In this document: positions 1 through 6,146 of the stretch, piece after piece | Layout of the letters: every line of letters starts with the position of its first letter | Position numbering within the stretch: position 1 is the stretch's first letter | NCBI GenBank assembly: GCA_002408445.1 | Contig: DHSK01000109.1 | Coordinates: 1-8,549, forward strand | Source: Syntrophomonas sp. UBA5288 | Lineage (GTDB): Bacteria > Bacillota > Syntrophomonadia > Syntrophomonadales > Syntrophomonadaceae | Length of the DNA: 8,549 nt | Reading direction: 5' to 3' | Notes under the pieces: generated by a model | Told to the model about the DNA's origin: nothing | The model's database searches: none | Seen by the model: the letters and a program-made list of their open reading frames with translations, nothing else | Program-made: the position numbers and the translations under genes

Positions 1-13
1 CCGGCCTACGGTT

Positions 14-1177
14 TTATATTTTCTTGTTAACAAAATCATAGACTTCAGCCAGGGAAATATCCTGCTTGACCGCGATATCCCGGCAATCTTCAAACTCAGG
101 CTTATTGCGGAGACGACCATCGGGAAGGTGAGCACTTTTAATCCGAACCGGTCCCCAGGGCGTATCCACTGAAAATTGGCTGCGCTTTAGAAAATACCGG
201 GTCTCAATTCGGGTCCTTACCCCCAGACTGGTACTATGGGACAGGATTAAAGAGGCAACCTGTTCAATATCGTGCGGACGAACAATTACCGATATCAGAA
301 CACCAGGGCGGTTCTTCTTCATATAAACCGGGGTAGTAAATAGATCTAGTATGCTGCTTTCTCTTTGGATAAGATCATAAAGATGGGTAAAAAACTCGGG
401 ATTCATATCATCAATCTGCGTTTCGATCACGCCAACCGGCTCAGTGGGAGGTTGGGCTAAAGCAGAATCGTCACTTATAATCACCCGGAGCAGATTGGGA
501 ACTCCATCTGATCTGGTTAAAGTTCCCGCGCCATAACCAATCGCACGAAGGGTCGAGGTGGGAAGAGGCCCAAATGACGAGCAGATGCCGGTAAGAATTG
601 CCGCACCGGTCGGGGTAACCAGTTCCTGATCACAAGAAGAACCGAAAACAGGCACATCCTTAAGCAAAATGGCAGTAGCCGGCGCCGGCAGCGGATACTT
701 TCCATGGCTGATCGTTACATATCCGGTATTCCAGGGAAGAGGCGATGAATGGAAACTGGTAATCTTTAATTCATGCAGGCAGAGCAATGTTCCTACAATA
801 TCCACAATGGTATCCACCGCACCAATTTCGTGAAAATGGATTTGTTCGGCCGGAACACCATGTACACAGGCCTCGGCCCCGGCCAGCTGTTCAAAAATCT
901 CCTTGGCCTTAGTTTTGACCGCATCCGGTGCCAGAGCCCGATCAATAATTTCTAAGATGGCGGATAAATGACGGACCGGCTGCACCTGTCCGGGCTCCAC
1001 TATAAATTTGGTGCTGTTGATACCCTGCACGAGCCGGCGTTCGGAACGTATGGCAACATCAAACTGCATGCTGTCAATACATTGTCTGAGAACCTCAAAA
1101 GGAGCTCCCGCATCGAGTAAAGCACCCACCAGCATGTCACCGGCTACACCGGAAAAACAATCAAAATAGGACTGCAT
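14..1177 (-). CDS. larC: LarC: nickel insertion enzyme for nickel-pincer nucleotide (NPN) cofactor
   Basis: LarC (DUF111 family) is the cytoplasmic CTP-dependent cyclometallase that inserts nickel into the bis-thiocarboxylate pyridinium mononucleotide made by LarB and LarE, giving the cofactor of lactate racemase and related LarA-type epimerases. The 387-residue product is about the full family length. Family marks include the N-terminal DCFSGVAGDM (6-15), the His-rich IHFHEIGAVDTIVDIVG (113-129), TPTGAA (188-193), IETQIDDMNPEFF (251-263) and KKNRPG (287-292). The ATG is preceded by GGAGG at 1184-1188 with a 6-nt gap. The N-terminal and C-terminal halves lie in one uninterrupted frame; Lactiplantibacillus plantarum instead splits them into larC1/larC2 joined by ribosomal frameshifting. 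larB, larE and larA are not in the window; the stop codon is 13 nt from the left edge, so any partners downstream would lie outside. Identification is secure; which epimerase it serves is unknown. Confidence 0.95.
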   Translation of the reverse strand: MQSYFDCFSGVAGDMLVGALLDAGAPFEVLRQCIDSMQFDVAIRSERRLVQGINSTKFIVEPGQVQPVRHLSAILEIIDRALAPDAVKTKAKEIFEQLAGAEACVHGVPAEQIHFHEIGAVDTIVDIVGTLLCLHELKITSFHSSPLPWNTGYVTISHGKYPLPAPATAILLKDVPVFGSSCDQELVTPTGAAILTGICSSFGPLPTSTLRAIGYGAGTLTRSDGVPNLLRVIISDDSALAQPPTEPVGVIETQIDDMNPEFFTHLYDLIQRESSILDLFTTPVYMKKNRPGVLISVIVRPHDIEQVASLILSHSTSLGVRTRIETRYFLKRSQFSVDTPWGPVRIKSAHLPDGRLRNKPEFEDCRDIAVKQDISLAEVYDFVNKKI

Positions 1178-1206
1178 AACAAACCTCCATTAAGCAAAAA
1201 GCGGAA

Positions 1207-1235
1207 TTTATACATAATACATGTCAAATTTACAA
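1207..1235 (-). promoter_or_regulatory. Candidate sigma-A promoter for larC
   Basis: On the minus strand a TTGTAA hexamer (1230-1235) and a TATAAA hexamer (1207-1212) are separated by exactly 17 nt. Transcription would start near 1200, leaving a leader of roughly 20 nt that contains the larC ribosome binding site at 1184-1188. Each hexamer differs from consensus by one or two bases. The whole spacer is AT-rich, so a chance match is possible; position and spacing are the main support. Confidence 0.45.
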
Positions 1236-1325
1236 ATTACATAAAAATTGTTATCATGACGAAATAAGGCGCAATAATATGTATTCATTAGTATTAAATA
1301 TACATCAAAAAATTGGGGTTACAAA

Positions 1326-2210
1326 ATGAAACGGACGCAAAACAAAAAAATTAAAAAGAAAAAACCGGTTACGGTAATGTTCGTTCCAGGCAATACCGAT
1401 AAAGCCAGAAAAATAACCTTAACGGCACGGACGATTAAAATCATGTTAAGTGCGGGAGCCCTGATTGTATTTTTGGTGCTTATGAGTACATGGATGGCAG
1501 TTTCCGATCGGATGGAAATAAGAAAGGTCAATGAGATAAAACAGGAAAATCGTGATAAAGATAAAACTATTCAAAATATGAAGCAGCAAATGGAGGAGAT
1601 TCGTACTGAACAGGAGGCCCTGACTCAAAGACAAGTGCAGATACAGAAAATGATGGGCATCCGGGCCGAGCCCGAAGAAACCCCGAATCGGGGGATGATC
1701 AGAACTAATGATCGTGAAATCCTGAACCAAACTGAAGTAATAAAGGAAGAAATAACCGATAAAAGCAGAACTTTGGATAAGTATATGCAAACCGTAAAAA
1801 AGAACCAGGCATACTATAAAGCATTGCCCAATCAATGGCCCTGCCACGGGGAAATATCTTCAGACTACGGTTGGCGTAAATCACCTTTTAAAAGCCGCAA
1901 TGAGTCTTTTCATGATGGAATTGATATAGCCGGTCAGGTGGGCTCGCCGATTCTGGCCGCCGGAGAAGGAACCGTTATTTTTGCCGGATGGACAACGGTC
2001 TATGGTAAAACGATTGAAATAGATCACGGCTATGGGATAATATCCCGGTATGGACACAACTCGCAACTGATGGTAGAAAACGGAGAAAAAGTTGCAAAAG
2101 GGCAGCAGATTGCACTGATGGGGACCACCGGGCGCAGCACCGGACCACATTTACACTTTACTATCATTAAAGCAGGAACTACTCAGGATCCGCTGCTATA
2201 TCTTCCATAA
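1326..2210 (+). CDS. Membrane-anchored M23 (LytM-type) peptidoglycan endopeptidase
   Basis: This is a probable zinc metallopeptidase that cuts peptide cross-links in the cell wall. Layout of the 294 residues: a very basic cytoplasmic tail (1-39), one membrane segment (about 40-59), a charged Gln/Glu/Lys-rich coiled coil (about 63-112), a linker, and a C-terminal M23 domain (about 172-294) on the outer face. The expected metal and catalytic residues are present: H196 and D200 in HDGID, H244 in RYGHN, and H275/H277 in GPHLHF, so the enzyme looks active rather than degenerate. The ATG at 1326 is preceded by only a weak GGGG (1315-1318). The bactofilin gene follows after 25 nt, probably on the same transcript. 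No convincing promoter was found in the spacer; the best, TTATCA (1251-1256) with TAATAT (1275-1280) at 18 nt, is weak. The family call is firm. The exact cross-link cut, and whether the role is cell shape, division or sporulation, cannot be read from the sequence. Confidence 0.93.
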   Translation: MKRTQNKKIKKKKPVTVMFVPGNTDKARKITLTARTIKIMLSAGALIVFLVLMSTWMAVSDRMEIRKVNEIKQENRDKDKTIQNMKQQMEEIRTEQEALTQRQVQIQKMMGIRAEPEETPNRGMIRTNDREILNQTEVIKEEITDKSRTLDKYMQTVKKNQAYYKALPNQWPCHGEISSDYGWRKSPFKSRNESFHDGIDIAGQVGSPILAAGEGTVIFAGWTTVYGKTIEIDHGYGIISRYGHNSQLMVENGEKVAKGQQIALMGTTGRSTGPHLHFTIIKAGTTQDPLLYLP

Positions 2211-2235
2211 AATCAGCAGGAAAGGCAGGATAATT

Positions 2236-2649
2236 ATGCTTAAGAAGGACCGGCATATACAGGGCATCGAAAGTCTGATTTCGCAGGGAGTGGAGATTAA
2301 AGGGCAGATTTTTGCCCAGGGTTCCATGCGGATTGATGGCAGCATTGAGGGACAACTGGATGTCAAAGGCGATATTCTGATCGGTGAGAAGGGGAAGGTC
2401 AAAGGTGGGGTAAAAGCAGAGAACATAATCCTGGGCGGAAAAATTGAAGGTGATGTGATAGCCCGCGGACGTTTCGAGCTAACTTCAACCGGGAGCATCA
2501 ACGGCGATGTGGCCTGTGCCACCATTACAGTTGAGGAAGGCGGACTGCTGGACGGCAATTTCAAAATGGCCAAAAACGCCCCGGAGACCAAGAACGCCCG
2601 GGAATACGATTTTAAACTGGGCAAAACCCAGGAAGCTAAAAAACACTAA
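2236..2649 (+). CDS. Bactofilin, polymer-forming cytoskeletal protein
   Basis: Bactofilins self-assemble without nucleotides into filaments through a short right-handed beta-helix and act as membrane-associated scaffolds for wall enzymes. The 137-residue product has the expected core (about 15-113), built of short repeats alternating hydrophobic residues with Gly, for example RIDGSIEG (32-39), LIGEKGKVKGGV (48-59), ILGGKIEGDV (65-74), STGSINGDV (84-92) and VEEGGLLDG (99-107). The tails are short and polar, the last 25 residues being charged and probably disordered. No membrane segment is present. AGGA at 2227-2230 lies 5 nt before the ATG. The gene directly follows an M23 peptidase gene, a pairing seen in many bacteria (for example ccmA beside csd1 in Helicobacter pylori), which suggests that this scaffold positions that hydrolase. 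The family is clear; the cellular process is inferred from context. Confidence 0.93.
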   Translation: MLKKDRHIQGIESLISQGVEIKGQIFAQGSMRIDGSIEGQLDVKGDILIGEKGKVKGGVKAENIILGGKIEGDVIARGRFELTSTGSINGDVACATITVEEGGLLDGNFKMAKNAPETKNAREYDFKLGKTQEAKKH

Positions 2650-2651
2650 TC

Positions 2652-2719
2652 GGCTGATACCCTGCATCGGCCTGAAGGTATCGCCTAGCAGGCCGGACCG
2701 TGGGGCTATCGGATCAGCC
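2652..2719 (+). other. Nested inverted repeat, possible three-way-junction RNA or 3' UTR structure
   Basis: GGCTGAT (2652-2658) pairs perfectly with ATCAGCC (2713-2719). Inside, CGGCCTG (2668-2674) pairs perfectly with CAGGCCG (2689-2695) around a 14-nt loop, and a small CCG/CGG pair (2698-2700 with 2710-2712) could form a third arm. A competing 6-bp pairing, GATACC (2656-2661) with GGTATC (2677-2682), would exclude the other two stems. It begins 2 nt after the bactofilin stop and is followed by the pyrimidine-rich CCTCTTCTC rather than a T run, so it could be a 3'-end stabiliser or poor terminator. No named RNA family was recognised, and the strand is assumed from the upstream gene. Confidence 0.35.
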
Positions 2720-2800
2720 TCTTCTCATCCCGCCAGCGTATAACTAACCAATCCAAGACAGCAGCACGCAGTATTCCCGCTCTACTAACCCGAGGCCATT

Positions 2801-2834
2801 CCTGCTTTCAGTCCGTCGAGCAGATGAAAGTAGG
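2801..2834. repeat. 10-bp inverted repeat (hairpin) downstream of yyaC
   Basis: CCTGCTTTCA (2801-2810) pairs with TGAAAGTAGG (2825-2834), nine Watson-Crick pairs and one G-T pair, around a 14-nt loop. It lies 57 nt past the yyaC stop on that gene's transcript. Neither side is followed by a T run, so it is not a standard intrinsic terminator. It may protect or end the yyaC mRNA by another route, or simply be chance. Confidence 0.4.
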
Positions 2835-2890
2835 TCTCGAGCTAAAAGGTGGGCGTAAAACCGCAGCCGCATATTTCCCGGCCTGGGCTT

Positions 2891-3478
2891 TTACCTTGCT
2901 AATACCCCCTGCTTTTCGGTGTAGCGCAAATGGGCCAGGAACAGGGACCGGGAGATGATATCGGCCATGCGGTAGACCGTACCTAAACGGGTATTTTGCA
3001 GAACCATATATTCCAGATATCCACCCACATTTACTACGCCGGATATATGAAATTGACCAACTTCAGGTAACACCTTCTTAAGAGCCGTACCTGGTTTCAA
3101 ACATCCCTTGTTAACATTAATAAATCCTATCCGGTCAGCATTGCCTAGACTGGCATCGATGGCTACCACAAACGGGTTGGAATAGGTTATGGTTAATGAA
3201 TGCAAAACTTCTTCCAGATTAGCGGCATGAGCGGGTTCATCCAGGGTTCCCAGAACATGGGCCGAGGGCAGCAGCAGTTTCAGGCGTGTCCCCACCAAAG
3301 GGCCTAAACAATCGCCGGTAGCGCGGTCAGTTCCAATGCAAAGGTAAACCAGGGACATGGACTCATCTAATTGAAAAGAGTGCAGCATCGTCCGCACTGC
3401 TTGCTCGATTTTAGTTATACACAGGGGGTCCTGATAATGATAAGAAAACTTTTCGGCCTCCAACTGCAACATTTCCAT
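2891..3478 (-). CDS. yyaC: YyaC family (DUF1256) GPR-like spore protease homologue
   Basis: This 195-residue soluble protein belongs to the YyaC family of spore formers, related in fold to the germination protease GPR and the hydrogenase maturation proteases. Its substrate is unknown. The conserved core shows CIGTDRATGDCLGP (47-60), LGTLDEPAHAANL (76-88), VAIDASLG (105-112) and GQFHISGVVNVGGYLEY (141-157). By pattern, D56 in GDCLGP and D108 in AIDAS sit where GPR has its two catalytic aspartates; this is my alignment by eye, not a proven function. B. subtilis YyaC is of similar size. GGGAGG (3484-3489) lies 5 nt before the ATG, and a forespore-type promoter lies just upstream. It stands as a single gene, convergent with the bactofilin and divergent from ykvI. 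Its presence is a strong sign that the host makes endospores. Confidence 0.93.
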   Translation of the reverse strand: MEMLQLEAEKFSYHYQDPLCITKIEQAVRTMLHSFQLDESMSLVYLCIGTDRATGDCLGPLVGTRLKLLLPSAHVLGTLDEPAHAANLEEVLHSLTITYSNPFVVAIDASLGNADRIGFINVNKGCLKPGTALKKVLPEVGQFHISGVVNVGGYLEYMVLQNTRLGTVYRMADIISRSLFLAHLRYTEKQGVLAR

Positions 3479-3506
3479 GTATGCCTCCCAAAAGCTGTTT
3501 TTAAAA

Positions 3507-3535
3507 TAGTTTGACCGCCCAGAATATTTTTATAC
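3507..3535 (-). promoter_or_regulatory. Forespore (sigma-F/sigma-G type) promoter of yyaC
   Basis: Reading the minus strand, a -35 element GTATA (3531-3535) is followed after 14 nt by GGTCAAACTA (3507-3516). The latter fits every fixed base of the sigma-F -10 pattern GGnnAnAnT; its last seven bases also match the sigma-G CATACTA-like -10 at six of seven positions. The spacer is about one base shorter than typical. Transcription would start near 3500, just upstream of the yyaC ribosome binding site at 3484-3489. Motif, position and the nature of the gene all agree. Confidence 0.65.
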
Positions 3536-3628
3536 TTAAAGAAAAATATCCCCGGGGTAAGAACAGCCAACTAAAAATAATGAATGCCTTTACCCGCTCT
3601 AACATATCAATTAGCTAAACCGATGTTA

Positions 3629-3638
3629 AAGGGGGTGA
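3629..3638 (+). promoter_or_regulatory. Ribosome binding site selecting a TTG start for the ykvI-like gene
   Basis: AAGGGGGTGA differs by one base from the ideal anti-16S complement AAGGAGGTGA. Its core GGGGG (3631-3635) is 5 nt before an in-frame TTG at 3641. The upstream in-frame ATGs at 3584 and 3623 have no comparable site, so the TTG is the best start. Confidence 0.75.
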
Positions 3639-3640
3639 GG

Positions 3641-4729
3641 TTGGTTAAACATAGATTAATGCTGGTCATGGCTTATCTGGGTGCTGTAATTGGGGCGGGA
3701 TTTGCTTCCGGGCAGGAAATCATGCAATTCTTCGTATATTACGGCAGCCAGGGATTCACCGGCGCCATAATAGCCGGGGTGTTATTTGCACTGATGGGAG
3801 CTTTGCTCCTATATATGGCACATAATCACAGTATTTCCAGCTACCAGAATATGCTGGCCCATTTATTTGGACCGAAGTACGGCAGTATCATTGATTTTAT
3901 GCTGGCCGTTTTCCTGTTTTTAGGTATCAGCACCATGATAGCGGCCAGTGGAGCGATATTTTCGGAGCACCTCTATCTGTCCAAGTATCTGGGTATAATC
4001 CTGGCCTATTTCTTAATCGTATTGATGTTAGGTGCGGGTAAAAAGGGGTTGATACTTTCCTATAATTTGCTGGTGCCGGTAAAACTGATTTTACTGCTGG
4101 GAATAACTGTTTATGCCGCCTTTGGGCTGGACGGAAACCAGGTGACATATGCGAATTCCATCCGGATTTACCATTCAGGCAACTGGTTGGTGGCCAGTAT
4201 ATTATACGTAGCCTACAATTTTGCCCTGGCCATGGTAGTCTTAACTGAATATCAAACCTTGACCAGCAGGCGTCAGGGGGTAGGGGGTGCTATCTGGGGC
4301 GGACTTTTACTTGGTTTTCTGGTAGTAATATATTATATAGCCATGGTGAAATATTTGCCTGCGGTCAGCCTTTACGAAGTTCCCATGCTGTTCATAACCG
4401 GGCAAATATCTTCTCAAATCAAAACCGTATATATACTGGTACTATGGGTAGGTATTCTGACCACCGCACTGGCCAATGCGTATGGCTTTTCACAACGTAT
4501 CGCCCGCCTCACCGGCACCAAATATCAAACTTGTTTGGTCATCGGCATGACCCTGGCGTTACCGTTATCCATGCAGAGTTTTTCCGTCCTGGTGGGAAAG
4601 GTGTATCCTTTGTTCGGACTACTGGGCATTATAATCCTGGCTGCCTTGATATATAAGTCTGTTAAAGAGGTAGGACTAGAGTTATACTATAAAATAACCT
4701 ATGTTATCACCAGACGCTGGGAGGTTTAA
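3641..4729 (+). CDS. ykvI: YkvI-like membrane protein, probable LeuT-fold transporter
   Basis: This is an integral membrane protein of the uncharacterised YkvI family, distantly related to amino acid/sodium symporters. Starting at TTG 3641 it has 362 residues; an ATG at 3584 would add 19 residues but lacks a ribosome site, and the TTG start puts the protein only a few residues ahead of its first membrane helix, as in relatives. About ten hydrophobic segments are visible, consistent with a 5+5 LeuT-type fold. The first holds the family signature AYLGAVIGAGFASGQE, whose broken glycine-rich helix usually forms the substrate and ion site. The stop codon ends 1 nt before the selA start, and the selA ribosome site lies inside this gene's 3' end, so the two are very likely co-transcribed. 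No substrate is known; selenium-compound or amino acid uptake is only a guess from context. A TATACT at 3531-3536 could be its -10, but it lacks a well-spaced -35. Confidence 0.85.
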   Translation: MVKHRLMLVMAYLGAVIGAGFASGQEIMQFFVYYGSQGFTGAIIAGVLFALMGALLLYMAHNHSISSYQNMLAHLFGPKYGSIIDFMLAVFLFLGISTMIAASGAIFSEHLYLSKYLGIILAYFLIVLMLGAGKKGLILSYNLLVPVKLILLLGITVYAAFGLDGNQVTYANSIRIYHSGNWLVASILYVAYNFALAMVVLTEYQTLTSRRQGVGGAIWGGLLLGFLVVIYYIAMVKYLPAVSLYEVPMLFITGQISSQIKTVYILVLWVGILTTALANAYGFSQRIARLTGTKYQTCLVIGMTLALPLSMQSFSVLVGKVYPLFGLLGIIILAALIYKSVKEVGLELYYKITYVITRRWEV

Positions 4730-4730
4730 A

Positions 4731-6140
4731 ATGGCTAATCTCAGGAATTTGCCGCCGGTCGATGAAATTTTGCTGGATGAAGGAGTCAAGCATGTATTGC
4801 AAATTTATAATCGTGAATTTGTAACCCAAAAAATCAGACAGGCGGTCAATCAAATAAGAAACGAAATGAAAAACCGCGACGGGGAATTGAGCCGGACCGA
4901 ATTAACCGAAATGATCCATGACCGGCTGAAGCAACTTATCAACCGGGCCTCCAGTGGTACCTTGCGCAAGGTGATTAATGGAACCGGGGTAGTTCTTCAT
5001 ACTAATCTGGGCCGGTCACCACTTGGCCCGGCCGCCTTGCAATACATTAATGAAACGGCCGGCGGGTATTGCAACCTGGAATTTGACCTGGCAACAGGCG
5101 AGCGGGGTTCCCGTTACCAGCATGTCGAAGAATTGCTGGTGGAGCTTACGGGGGCAGAGGCCGCCCTGGTGGTAAACAATAACGCGGCCGCGGTTTTGCT
5201 GGGATTAAATACCCTGGCCCAAAATCAGGAAGTTATAGTATCGCGCGGTCAGCTGGTGGAAATCGGAGGAGCCTTCAGAATACCTGAGGTTATGAAACAG
5301 AGCGGGGCTATCCTGCAAGAGGTAGGGACAACCAATAAAACCTATGTTTCTGATTTTGCAGAGGCCATAAATGACAATACAGCATTGCTTTTCGCGGCCC
5401 ACCCCTCCAATTACCGCATAGTCGGATTTACGGAAGAAGTCAAACTGGCGGAACTGGTTCGATTGGGGAATGAAACCGGGTTGCCGGTTATGGAGGATTT
5501 GGGTAGCGGGGTCTTTTATGAGCTGGAACCATGGGGCTTGAATGCGGAACCGCTGGTAAAACAGAGTATCGCGGCAGGTGCCGATATTGTAACTTTCAGT
5601 GGGGATAAACTGCTGGGCGGCCCGCAGGCGGGGATAATCGTGGGTAGAAAAAACCTGGTCACGGCCATGAAAAAAAACCAGTTAACCCGTGCCCTCCGGG
5701 TAGACAAACTTACGATTGCGGCCCTGGAAGGTACCTTGCTGGAATACCTTAAAAATAATCCTGCCCGGGAGATACCGGTCCTGCATATGTTAACCCGGCC
5801 GGCGGAGGTATTGCAGCACCGGGCGGAGGAGATAGCCGGGATGTTAAAATCCCTCCTGGACTTTCCCTATATAAATAAGGTAGAGGTCATCCCGGTGGAG
5901 GATATGGTGGGAGGCGGAGCTTATCCGGTCCACAATCTGCCCGGTTATGCCGTTAAAATCAGCTTGACCGGAATAGAGTTGGAGAACATAGCCAAAAAAT
6001 TGCGGCTGATGGACCCCGCCGTACTCACCCGCAAGCAGGACGATTCCCTGCTTATAAGCGTACGTACACTTCTGGCGGGTGATGAAATCTGGGTGTTCAA
6101 ACAACTTTCACGGGTGCTGGAAAGTGCGGGAGGTAAATAA
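4731..6140 (+). CDS. selA: SelA: L-seryl-tRNA(Sec) selenium transferase
   Basis: SelA is the PLP-dependent cytoplasmic enzyme, a ring-shaped decamer in characterised bacteria, that uses selenophosphate to turn Ser-tRNA(Sec) into Sec-tRNA(Sec). The product has 469 residues, close to E. coli SelA. An N-terminal helical tRNA-binding region (about 1-75) leads into a fold-type I aminotransferase-like core. Visible marks are INGTGVVLHTNLGRSPL (82-98), GERGSRYQHVE (123-133), LVVNNNAAAVLL (146-157), VMEDLGSG (253-260) and SGDKLLGGPQAG (290-301), where K293 is the PLP-binding lysine. The start ATG at 4731 follows GGGAGG (4719-4724) by 6 nt; an in-frame ATG at 4701 lies inside ykvI, has no ribosome site and would add ten residues not typical of SelA. 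The downstream selB is 6 nt away. No selD or tRNA-Sec gene was seen in the window, so these must lie elsewhere. Confidence 0.98.
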   Translation: MANLRNLPPVDEILLDEGVKHVLQIYNREFVTQKIRQAVNQIRNEMKNRDGELSRTELTEMIHDRLKQLINRASSGTLRKVINGTGVVLHTNLGRSPLGPAALQYINETAGGYCNLEFDLATGERGSRYQHVEELLVELTGAEAALVVNNNAAAVLLGLNTLAQNQEVIVSRGQLVEIGGAFRIPEVMKQSGAILQEVGTTNKTYVSDFAEAINDNTALLFAAHPSNYRIVGFTEEVKLAELVRLGNETGLPVMEDLGSGVFYELEPWGLNAEPLVKQSIAAGADIVTFSGDKLLGGPQAGIIVGRKNLVTAMKKNQLTRALRVDKLTIAALEGTLLEYLKNNPAREIPVLHMLTRPAEVLQHRAEEIAGMLKSLLDFPYINKVEVIPVEDMVGGGAYPVHNLPGYAVKISLTGIELENIAKKLRLMDPAVLTRKQDDSLLISVRTLLAGDEIWVFKQLSRVLESAGGK

Positions 6141-6146
6141 AAATAG

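Larger units (their letters stand above)
2650..2890. other. Non-coding spacer between convergent bactofilin and yyaC genes
   Basis: This 241-nt stretch lies between the stop codons of two convergent genes. It has no reading frame with a credible start site, no tRNA-like or rRNA-like sequence, and no recognisable insertion-sequence end. A good stem followed by a T run is absent on either strand. The nearest is AGCC (2865-2868) pairing with GGCT (2886-2889), running into TTTT on the plus strand, a weak candidate only. The 7-mer ACTAACC occurs twice (2743-2749 and 2784-2790), possibly by chance. Two larger inverted repeats are listed separately. Confidence 0.6.

Noticed and set aside
1274..1303. 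Sigma-E-like boxes on the minus strand upstream of larC (GTATATT, 15 nt, CATATTAT)
   Set aside because: The -10 has two mismatches, the spacer is very AT-rich so chance matches are likely, and there is no reason to link larC to the mother cell. The candidate nearer to larC is better placed.
1446..1847. 133-codon minus-strand frame antisense to the M23 gene
   Set aside because: It covers the coiled-coil coding region, and its hydrophobic Phe/Leu-rich product is the usual antisense of Lys/Glu codons.
2196..2624. 142-codon minus-strand frame antisense to the bactofilin
   Set aside because: Low-complexity Pro/Ser/Leu product mirrors the repetitive bactofilin codons; the plus-strand gene is clearly the real one.
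2744..2872. 42-residue minus-strand small frame in the convergent spacer
   Set aside because: No ribosome binding site before its ATG, no recognisable similarity, and its length is expected by chance.
2650..2890. tRNA-Sec (selC), SRP RNA, 6S RNA or a riboswitch in the spacer
   Set aside because: I saw no T-loop-like GGTTCGA, no SRP core motif and no known riboswitch core on either strand; the spacer also lies at the 3' ends of genes, where a riboswitch is unlikely.
3550..3557. CCCCGGGG palindrome upstream of ykvI
   Set aside because: It is a perfect 8-bp palindrome, but it does not extend and has no loop or T run, so neither an operator nor a terminator can be supported.
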